Shown piece after piece: positions 9,828 to 23,232 of a DNA stretch of 64,000 nt. The DNA is from Actinomyces ruminis (GTDB lineage Bacteria; Actinomycetota; Actinomycetes; Actinomycetales; Actinomycetaceae). Both the position numbers and the translations under genes were made by a program. The stretch is from NCBI RefSeq assembly GCF_002154335.2, contig NZ_MTPX02000041.1, forward strand, positions 62,001 through 126,000, read 5' to 3'. Positions within the stretch are counted from its first letter, which is position 1, and every line of letters starts with the position of its first letter. The notes beneath the pieces were generated by a model, which worked only from the letters and a program-made list of their open reading frames with translations, ran no database searches and had not been told where the DNA came from.

Positions 9828-10432
9828 GGCGCCGTGCAGCGATTCTCGGGGGCATACTTCCTGCTGCGCTCGTAGTGTCGGCATGCGGCAGTGACGATGA
9901 TGGGGCTGCGGCAAGTTCAGCGACTCCCGTGGAAGACGTTCCGCAGCCCGCTACGCCCATGGCGGGACCTACCGAAGACCCCTCGGCCTGGACGAACATC
10001 GAGGCTGACGACGGCCTGAACCTCGCAATTCCCGCTGCGTTTGAGGGGCCGGTCACCCACGACGATTGGGGCTCGTACACCGATTCTTACGACCTGAACG
10101 ATGCTTCCGGCGCGATGGTCCAGAGGCTTATGCTCGGCGTCGTTGGCGAGGCGACGAGTGCCGACGGCATGCGGCAGATGGCTACGTTCACCAACAAGTT
10201 TTTGATCACCGACTATGAGGAGATCAACCGGATCAGCTGGCAGCAGGACGAGAACACGGCGATAGATCGGGTCACCTTCAAATGGGGCGATGACGCCAGC
10301 GGCGCCGGCACCTGCTGGTTGGTCGCCAGCAATGGCATCGTCGCGTTCGTGACGTTGTACGGGGAATACTTCGATGACGGGATGCGCAACGGCATTGAGG
10401 AGTCCATTACCTTTGCTCAGGAGGAATCATGA
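9824..10432 (+). CDS. Small lipoprotein, family member 3
   Basis: A 202-residue exported protein of unknown function. A signal peptide MRRRAAILGGILPAALVV with lipobox VVSAC is followed by an Asp/Ala/Pro linker and a domain of about 150 residues (DGLNLAIPAAFEGPVTHDDW, VQRLMLGVVGEATSADGM, INRISWQQDENTAIDRVTF, TCWLVASNGIVAFVTLYGEY, NGIEESITFAQEES). The order of strands and the closing helix match its neighbours. It starts at GTG 9824 inside the end of the previous gene and overlaps the next by 4 bp (ATGA), the middle of a tightly coupled trio. Confidence 0.76.
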   Translation: MRRRAAILGGILPAALVVSACGSDDDGAAASSATPVEDVPQPATPMAGPTEDPSAWTNIEADDGLNLAIPAAFEGPVTHDDWGSYTDSYDLNDASGAMVQRLMLGVVGEATSADGMRQMATFTNKFLITDYEEINRISWQQDENTAIDRVTFKWGDDASGAGTCWLVASNGIVAFVTLYGEYFDDGMRNGIEESITFAQEES

Positions 10433-11451
10433 GCCGGTTGGTTGGACGCCGTCGCAGCTTGAAGGCTGCCGGTCTACTGGGAGTCGCAACGTTGCTGGCC
10501 GCCTGTTCCAAGAATGAAAGTAACGCGATGCAGGGCTGGGAGACCACTGAGGTAGATGGGCTGTCGTTTTTGGTGCGCTCCGACTGGACTCGCGGAGATG
10601 TCGAAGGTCAGGTCTGGACGGGGCGCTGGGATAGCGAGGACGGGCAGAATCGCCTCTTGGTTGCCAGCGACCTGGAGGCGGATGACGCCTATGCCGCCAT
10701 CGAGATCGCAATGGATGCAGCACGCTCGGCTACCCGGGGCTACGCTCCCGTAGGGACTCGTACCGCTGAGCGCGTCGGTGACTTGCTCGTCGTCCGTCAG
10801 GACTATCGGACCTCGTGGCCGCTGAATGGCGACGGAACGGTCTGGTGCGTCAGCTCGGGGAACCGGCATGCGTTGGTGGATTTGTCCGGGGCCGACGTGT
10901 CCGCAGAAGAGCGCGACGGCGTCGGCGCGAGTTTTTCGGTCAGTGAATCGTTCGCGCAGGAAGCGAGTGCTGTAGCAACGTCTGCGGCGCCGCAGGACGC
11001 TCCCGAAGGCACGGCACTGCTCGAGCGCTCGGGCGTGCGACTAGCCGTGCCGGAAGGGTGGTACGACACGGACGGCATTGAGGGATCGGAACGGTGGACG
11101 GTGGGTTGGGCAATGATCGACGACGATGAGATCATCCAAGCGCGCCTCTTGGTAGCCCCGAGTATGCCGCAGGAATCGGTTTCGCTGGCCCTGGCGCAGA
11201 TCGAAGTCGATCATCAAGCCGGATCCCTGGATGGCTACACCATGCGTTCGCGCACGCCGCTGACGCTCGCCGGGATGACGGAGGCGGTGCGCACCGACTT
11301 CGTTTCGGGTGATGCGGGCGAAGACCAAGGGTGCCTGTGGGTCTTCACGGATGGGACCACTGTTGCCGCCGTTCAGTACAACTGCGTGGGCCAGCTCGAC
11401 ACATCGGTCCGCGACGCGGTCGAAAACACCCTGGCATTCGTGACGGTCTGA
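10429..11451 (+). CDS. Lipoprotein with two tandem copies of the family domain, member 4
   Basis: A 340-residue exported protein of unknown function. The N-terminus GRRRSLKAAGLLGVATLLAACS carries twin arginines and the lipobox LLAAC. Two related domains follow in tandem: the first at about 35-180 (VDGLSFLVRSDWTRGDVEG to SFSVSESFAQEA), the second at about 200-340 (SGVRLAVPEGWYDTDGIEG to SVRDAVENTLAFVTV). An Ala/Ser-rich linker joins them. It is the last gene of the overlapping trio from 9177 and converges with the DUF192 gene. The doubled domain suggests duplication and fusion of a single-domain ancestor. Confidence 0.78.
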   Translation: MSRLVGRRRSLKAAGLLGVATLLAACSKNESNAMQGWETTEVDGLSFLVRSDWTRGDVEGQVWTGRWDSEDGQNRLLVASDLEADDAYAAIEIAMDAARSATRGYAPVGTRTAERVGDLLVVRQDYRTSWPLNGDGTVWCVSSGNRHALVDLSGADVSAEERDGVGASFSVSESFAQEASAVATSAAPQDAPEGTALLERSGVRLAVPEGWYDTDGIEGSERWTVGWAMIDDDEIIQARLLVAPSMPQESVSLALAQIEVDHQAGSLDGYTMRSRTPLTLAGMTEAVRTDFVSGDAGEDQGCLWVFTDGTTVAAVQYNCVGQLDTSVRDAVENTLAFVTV

Positions 11452-11490
11452 CGGCGCGCGGGTCGACCGGTTGGAAGCTGGCTGCTACCG

Positions 11491-11867
11491 TCAGCGATGG
11501 GGCTCGGTGCCGATAACGGTTCCGCGTTTAATGCCGAGCTTCGCGGCCGTGCCTGCCGGCATCTCGACGGTGGCATGGGCGGTCAGGCGGGGCAGGCAGA
11601 GCCGGCGCGGAGGAGTGGTGGTGAAGGCGACGACACGCCCATGGCGCCCGACGTATACCAGGTCAAGGGCATAACGCATGCCGAAGGTGTGCACCCAGTT
11701 GCACGCCTTGATCCACGGGCGCCATCGAGGCTATCGGTGCCCAGTAGACCGGCGTTGCGTTCCTTGCGGTTGCTGGCAACCCAGGCCTGTGTCGTCGTCG
11801 CCTCGCCGTCCACCGTCAGGACGTGCTCGGGGTTGCTGGTGGCCCGGGCGGGATGAGACAAAGTCAT
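11491..11867 (-). CDS. DUF192 family protein (one frameshift)
   Basis: The DUF192 family has no settled function; members are small and often exported or found near envelope genes. Read from ATG 11867, TVDGEATTTQAWVASNRKE and RNAGLLGTDSL are in one frame, and VHTFGMRYALDLVYVGRHGR, VVAFTTTPPRRLCLPRLTAH, ATVEMPAGTAAKLGIKRGTV are in the next. Restoring one base near 11715 gives ARWIKACNWVHTFGMRYALD, the typical centre of the family. The repaired length of about 125 residues is normal. No clear signal peptide is seen. It is convergent with the lipoprotein trio, and an operator-like palindrome abuts its start. Confidence 0.68.
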
Positions 11868-11868
11868 A

Positions 11869-11888
11869 CGGTTATGGTCTCATAACCG
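11869..11888. promoter_or_regulatory. Palindrome directly upstream of the DUF192 gene
   Basis: CGGTTATG (11869-11876) and CATAACCG (11881-11888) form a perfect 8-bp inverted repeat with a 4-bp spacer, 2 bp from the DUF192 start codon. It could be an operator or, in RNA, a small hairpin occluding the start. Confidence 0.4.
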
Positions 11889-11957
11889 CGGGGTGTTGTC
11901 ATGCGCCGGCTGTGCGTGCCGTTGGTGCAGTGTCGTGAAGTCTTTGCGGGTAGGTGG

Positions 11958-11975
11958 TGCCCGGGTATACCCGGA
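11958..11975. repeat. Palindromic site 3 (CCGGGTATACCCGG)
   Basis: TGCCCGGGTATACCCGGA contains a perfect 14-bp palindrome and is the most symmetrical of the three copies. It lies about 110 bp upstream of the second OmpA-type gene. The shared left part TGCCCGGGTATACC is identical with the site at 9027. Confidence 0.6.
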
Positions 11976-12085
11976 TAGTCGGGCTGGGCTCCCCAAGGCG
12001 TAGGGGTGATCATCTTGTTACTGTTGACGGGTTCCGGGTTTCCAAGGGCTTTGGCCTGCGGTTCGTTGTAGGAGTGGTGTTCGTG

Positions 12086-13621
12086 ATGTTGCGTCGACGT
12101 GAGGTGCTGACCGGGTCTGTGTCGGTAGCGGTGGCGGCGGTGCTCGCCGCCTGCGCAGGGGGTCGTGGCGGAGATGGCGGTGCGGCTTCGCCTGCGTCGC
12201 CGACCGGTATGGGTAGCGCGTCGGCGGCGCCCGTGAACTCAGACCCGGTGGTGCTGAACTCGGTGTGGGAGGGCGAGTCTTTGACGACGCGTGTGGGTCC
12301 TGCGGTGGTGCAGGATGGTTTCACGGTGGTGCGGGTTGAGGTGTCCACCGATGATGCGGAGGGCGCGGTGGACTTGTATGGCATGTTGGGGCCTCATACC
12401 GCGGCTTGGACTTTGAACGCGGTGCGGCTGTTGTCACTCACTGAGGGGGTTGCGTTTCGTGAGGTGACGACGAATGGTGGTAATGAGAGTGTGGAGCCGG
12501 GTGGGTCGGCTCAGTTGTTTCCGGTGTTTGGGGGTGTGCCGGATGGTTTGAGTTCGGTGGATGTGTTTTTGCCGAATGTGGGTGTGGCGCTTGGGGTGCC
12601 GGTGGTGGATGCCGGTGAGGCTGGGTTTGATGTGGATGCGGCGTTGTCGGCCGCGGAGATTGATGAGAGTGTGGAGTCGGGTCCGTTTGAGTTGAACTCG
12701 GTGGTGGTGGCGGCGGATGGTTCGTCGGATACGGAGAAGGATGATGTGTCGACGACGGTGAATGTGTCGGGTGATGTGTTGTTTGCGACGGATTCTGCGG
12801 AGTTGAGTGGCCAGGCTGATGAGGTGCTGGGGAGCGTGGTGGAGCAGTTGGAGCTGTATCCGTCTGGTGGCGCGCTTGAGATTACTGGGCATACGGATGA
12901 TGTGAATACTGATGAGCATAATCAGGAGTTGTCGGAGCGGCGGGCGCAGTCGGTGTCGGATCGTCTGGGGGACCTGGTCGACCTGTCGAATTGGGAGACG
13001 GTCGTGTCGGGTAAGGGTGAGTCTGAGCCGCGGGTGGCTAATGATTCGGATGAGAATCGGCAGTTGAACCGGCGGGTGGAGGTGCTGCTTACTCCCGCCG
13101 ACCCCGATGAGGCCAGCACCGCGAGTCCGGGCGCTGGCTCGTCTGGTGAGATGCCCGAGCCCAAGGGGCCGGTGGGGCGCGGCCCGGACGGGGTGGATAT
13201 CGAGGTTGACGGGGTGCCTGCGCGTATCTCCCTGGACAGCGTCACCAGGTACGAGGGCTACCTGATAGGCAACGTCAAGGTTGTGGCCGAACGCGATGCG
13301 TCGGTATCCATCGTCCATTTCGGTGTTCCAACCGATATGTATTCACTGCGTGAATGGGGTGCGTATCAGTCGACGGGGTTCAGTTTGCTGAAGGGCGGAC
13401 AACGGTATCTTCTCGCTGATTTCACGGATGGTGAAGGCGTGAACCGGCCGCTGACGAATTTCTGGAGTAACAAACTCGAGGGGGAGGTTGAGCACTCGTT
13501 TCCGGTTGTGTGGCCTGACACGGGCGAGGACATGATCACGGTCGATGCGCCTGGCGGAACAAATGGCGGCTTGCCAGTGCTCGCTGTGCGCTTGACCGAC
13601 ATCCCCGTCATCGACGCCTGA
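12086..13621 (+). CDS. OmpA-family lipoprotein, copy 2
   Basis: A paralogue of the protein at 6112-7716, also predicted to be a wall-binding lipoprotein. MLRRREVLTGSVSVAVAAVL leads to the lipobox LAAC. Shared blocks are VVQDGFTVVRVEVSTD, NVGVALGVPVV, the OmpA core (FATDSAELSGQADEVL, ITGHTDDVNTDEHNQELSER, LNRRVEVLLTP) and the C-terminal region ending in AVRLTDIPVIDA. ATG 12086 has GGAG upstream at 12071-12074; in-frame GTG 12083 is also possible. About 12.3-13.1 kb is unusual: the coding strand is rich in G and T and poor in C, unlike its paralogue, which may reflect transfer or recombination. Confidence 0.85.
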   Translation: MLRRREVLTGSVSVAVAAVLAACAGGRGGDGGAASPASPTGMGSASAAPVNSDPVVLNSVWEGESLTTRVGPAVVQDGFTVVRVEVSTDDAEGAVDLYGMLGPHTAAWTLNAVRLLSLTEGVAFREVTTNGGNESVEPGGSAQLFPVFGGVPDGLSSVDVFLPNVGVALGVPVVDAGEAGFDVDAALSAAEIDESVESGPFELNSVVVAADGSSDTEKDDVSTTVNVSGDVLFATDSAELSGQADEVLGSVVEQLELYPSGGALEITGHTDDVNTDEHNQELSERRAQSVSDRLGDLVDLSNWETVVSGKGESEPRVANDSDENRQLNRRVEVLLTPADPDEASTASPGAGSSGEMPEPKGPVGRGPDGVDIEVDGVPARISLDSVTRYEGYLIGNVKVVAERDASVSIVHFGVPTDMYSLREWGAYQSTGFSLLKGGQRYLLADFTDGEGVNRPLTNFWSNKLEGEVEHSFPVVWPDTGEDMITVDAPGGTNGGLPVLAVRLTDIPVIDA

Positions 13622-13689
13622 GCGGGCCGGCGATCTGTCGCGGTTGGTGGCGGCGTGACCAAGAGCACCGCCGTCCGTCGTCGTCGGGC

Positions 13690-13720
13690 TTGCGTCGCAA
13701 GGGCTGGCGGCGTGTATGGT
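13690..13720 (+). promoter_or_regulatory. Possible promoter of the L10 operon
   Basis: TTGCGT (13690-13695) and TATGGT (13715-13720) lie 19 bp apart, immediately before the L10 leader RNA. The spacing is longer than ideal, but the place just upstream of the structured leader is right. Confidence 0.4.
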
Positions 13721-13725
13721 CGTGC

Positions 13726-13800
13726 CCGCCAAAGACCGCAGGTCTCCCGCGCAAGCGGGGCCAAGTCCGCGTCACGCGGAGCCGGCGCAGGTGAGAACGA
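13726..13800 (+). ncRNA. Ribosomal protein L10 leader (autoregulatory RNA)
   Basis: The segment starts GCCAAAGACCGCAGGT and contains two small hairpins (CCCGC/GCGGG at 13746-13759 and TCCGCG/CGCGGA at 13766-13780), closing with GGCGCAGGTGAGAACGAGCC. The conserved AAGACCGCAGGT and GAGAAC pieces are those of the known L10 leader, which mimics the 23S rRNA site for L10(L12)4 so that excess protein represses rplJL. It is followed by an attenuator hairpin. Confidence 0.85.
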
Positions 13801-13837
13801 GCCCAACGGCTCTCGGAGCATTCCGAGTGCAGCAGCG

Positions 13838-13867
13838 AGCCCCGTGCCCACCGGCGCGGGGCTTTTT
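13838..13867 (+). terminator. Attenuator in the rplJ leader
   Basis: AGCCCCG (13838-13844) pairs with CGGGGCT (13857-13863) and is followed by a TTTTT run (13863-13867), a true intrinsic terminator 40 bp before rplJ. Placed directly after the L10 leader, it is the probable switch by which L10 binding lowers rplJL transcription. Confidence 0.8.
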
Positions 13868-13906
13868 CCGTGCCGGAGCCTGCGGCAGACCACGGAAGGA
13901 GGGCCC

Positions 13907-14428
13907 ATGGCAAGGCCTGAGAAGGACGCGGCTGTTGCACAGCTGGCGGACAAGTTCCGTGAGGCCAACGCCGTTCTGCTCACCGAGTACCGTGGGCTGA
14001 GCGTCGCCGACCTTAAGGAACTGCGTCGCTCGCTCGCCGGCAACGCCGAATACACCGTGGCGAAGAACACGCTGGCTTCCATCGCCGCCCGTCGCGTCGG
14101 ACTGGACGCGATTGTGGACGATCTGAAGGGCCCCACCGCCCTGACGTTCGTGACCGGAGAACCGGTCGAGGCCGCCAAGGCCCTGCGCGACTTCGCCAAG
14201 GACAACAAGAACCTCATCATCAAGTCCGGCGTCATGGACGGCAACGCCCTGACCGCCGACGAGATCGACCGGCTCGCTTCGCTCGAGTCCCGCGAGGTCC
14301 TGCTGGCCAAGGCTGCGGGCGCTATGAAGGCGTCTCTGTCCAAGGCCGCGTACCTGTTCGCTGCGCCCGCCTCCAATGCGGTCCGCACCGTCGACGCCCT
14401 GCGCGAGAAGCAGGAAGCCGCGGCCTGA
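13907..14428 (+). CDS. rplJ: 50S ribosomal protein L10
   Basis: L10 is the base of the ribosomal stalk: it binds 23S rRNA beside L11 and carries L7/L12 dimers on its C-terminal helix. The 173-residue protein starts [20 protein letters not shown] and shows [32 protein letters not shown] and the C-terminal Ala-rich helix ending in [14 protein letters not shown] 13907 has GGAAGGAGG upstream. Regulation by the leader at 13726-13867 is likely. Confidence 0.97.
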   Translation: MARPEKDAAVAQLADKFREANAVLLTEYRGLSVADLKELRRSLAGNAEYTVAKNTLASIAARRVGLDAIVDDLKGPTALTFVTGEPVEAAKALRDFAKDNKNLIIKSGVMDGNALTADEIDRLASLESREVLLAKAAGAMKASLSKAAYLFAAPASNAVRTVDALREKQEAAA

Positions 14429-14507
14429 GCCGCATCCACTACCAAACCCATAATCGCCCTGCGCATAAACAGGTGCAGGACCCCTTTTCCAGGAAGGAAC
14501 GCCCATC

Positions 14508-14897
14508 ATGGCGAAGCTGACCACCGACGAGCTCATCGAGGCCTTCAAGGAGCTCTCCCTCATCGAGCTGTCCGACTTCGTTAAGGCCTTCGAGGAGACC
14601 TTCGACGTGACCGCTGCCGCCCCGGCCGCTGCCGTCGTCGCCGCCGCTCCCGGCGCTGCCGCCGGCGGTGCTGCCGAGGAGGAGAAGACCGAGTTCGACG
14701 TCATCCTCGAGTCCGCTGGTGACAAGAAGATCCAGGTCATCAAGGAGGTGCGCGCCCTGACCTCCCTCGGTCTGAAGGAGGCCAAGGACCTCGTCGAGGC
14801 CGCCCCCAAGGCCATCCTCGAGGGCGCTGCCAAGGACGCCGCCGAGAAGGCCAAGGCTCAGCTCGAGGGCGCCGGCGCCACTGTTACCCTCAAGTGA
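14508..14897 (+). CDS. rplL: 50S ribosomal protein L7/L12
   Basis: L7/L12 is the flexible stalk protein that recruits elongation and release factors. The 129-residue acidic protein has an N-terminal dimerisation part ([20 protein letters not shown]), an Ala-rich hinge and the globular C-terminal domain with [30 protein letters not shown] and [11 protein letters not shown]. It follows rplJ by 79 bp with AAGGAA upstream of its ATG. Confidence 0.98.
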   Translation: MAKLTTDELIEAFKELSLIELSDFVKAFEETFDVTAAAPAAAVVAAAPGAAAGGAAEEEKTEFDVILESAGDKKIQVIKEVRALTSLGLKEAKDLVEAAPKAILEGAAKDAAEKAKAQLEGAGATVTLK

Positions 14898-14951
14898 GCC
14901 CGTCCCCGACGCCGTCGGCTGCTAGCCGGCGCTGGGGGACCGCATGAACAC

Positions 14952-14993
14952 CGTCGCCGCCCCGACTACTGATCAGTAGTCGGGGCGGCGACG
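14952..14993. terminator. 42-bp perfect palindrome after rplL
   Basis: Positions 14952-14972 are the exact reverse complement of 14973-14993, centred on CTGATCAG, with GC-rich outer arms. As RNA it would form a very stable hairpin in either direction. It lies 54 bp after rplL and probably ends or attenuates rplJL transcripts or is a processing site before rpoB. No U-tract follows. Confidence 0.7.
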
Positions 14994-15020
14994 CGTTACG
15001 GCAGCGGCATGCGCCGACCC

Positions 15021-15187
15021 TTGCGTCGGTTTGGACCGCCTACGTCGGTTTGGACCCCTTGCGTCGGTTTGGACCCCTTGCGTCGGTTTGGACCGCCCCA
15101 GTTGCACACAACGGCGGTCCAAACAGGGGAGAGCGGTCCAAACAGGGGAGAGCGGTCCAAATGGACTTACGCGGTCCAAACAGGGGA
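15021..15187. repeat. Array of four direct and four inverted TTTGGACC repeats
   Basis: Four units of (TTGCG)TCGGTTTGGACC start at 15021, 15041, 15059 and 15078, about 19 bp apart. They are followed, in the opposite direction, by units of GCGGTCCAAACAGGGGAGA near 15114, 15133, 15152 and 15171, again on a 19-bp period. Any left unit can pair with any right unit. The 250 bp from here to rpoB hold only a weak promoter. The same TTGGACC core recurs at 33067-33197 and 39361-39417. Confidence 0.85.
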
Positions 15188-15262
15188 CGGCGATCCAGGT
15201 GGGGGAGTGGGGCAGTATGCGGGATTGTGGCGGGAATCGCAAGGCGGAACGCCGCCTTGGCG

Positions 15263-15291
15263 TGGATCGGTGAGGGGTGAGCGTGTAGGCT
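15263..15291 (+). promoter_or_regulatory. Possible rpoB promoter
   Basis: TAGGCT at 15286-15291, preceded by TG (extended -10), has only a poor -35 (TGGATC, 15263-15268). It lies between the repeat array and rpoB, about 150 bp before the start codon. Confidence 0.3.
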
Positions 15292-15444
15292 AGCTCTTCG
15301 CGTACCTTGTGTGTACTGGCCTCAGTGGTACTGCCCGCAATCCGGCCCGACCAGCCGACGGACCCGAGAGGGGACTGCGGGGAGTCGCCGAGACCGCACG
15401 CAGGCGTACGCAGAGTGATCCCCGAGATAAGGGAAGGATCCCCT

Positions 15445-18962
<3,518 letters not shown>

Positions 18963-19096
18963 CCCCCACGCCCGGGAGGGCGGGCGCCCAGTGCGTCGGC
19001 CCTCCCGGGCCAACGGGACCGGAGCCGCCGTGGAACCGCGGCACCGAGATCCCCTAAGACTTTTGAGCTGACCACTCTGATTCGGAAGTAGGAACT

Positions 19097-23062
<3,966 letters not shown>

Positions 23063-23112
23063 GGCGAGTGCGGCCGCTGGGCGACCGCACAGCGCCGAGT
23101 GACAACGACGGC

Positions 23113-23144
23113 GGCCCGCACCCCCACTACGGAGGGTGCGGGCC
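23113..23144 (+). terminator. Hairpin terminator of rpoBC
   Basis: GGCCCGCACCC (23113-23123) pairs with GGGTGCGGGCC (23134-23144) around a 10-nt loop, 50 bp after the rpoC stop. It lacks a U-tract but is very stable. Confidence 0.78.
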
Positions 23145-23232
23145 GTCTCGCCCGTCGCACGTCGGTTGCGATGTGCGTCACGTGGTGGCAAGGTGAGCTC
23201 GCGTCAGCCCTCCTCATTTCCAAAGGGATGCC

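Noticed and set aside
12434-13318. A 294-residue minus-strand frame rich in Arg, His, Ile and Thr
   Set aside because: It mirrors the biased segment of the second OmpA-type gene and has no signal, domain or ribosome site.
15021-15187. A CRISPR array at the 19-bp-period repeats
   Set aside because: Units are too short, spacers are a few bases or absent, the second half is reversed, and no cas gene is present.
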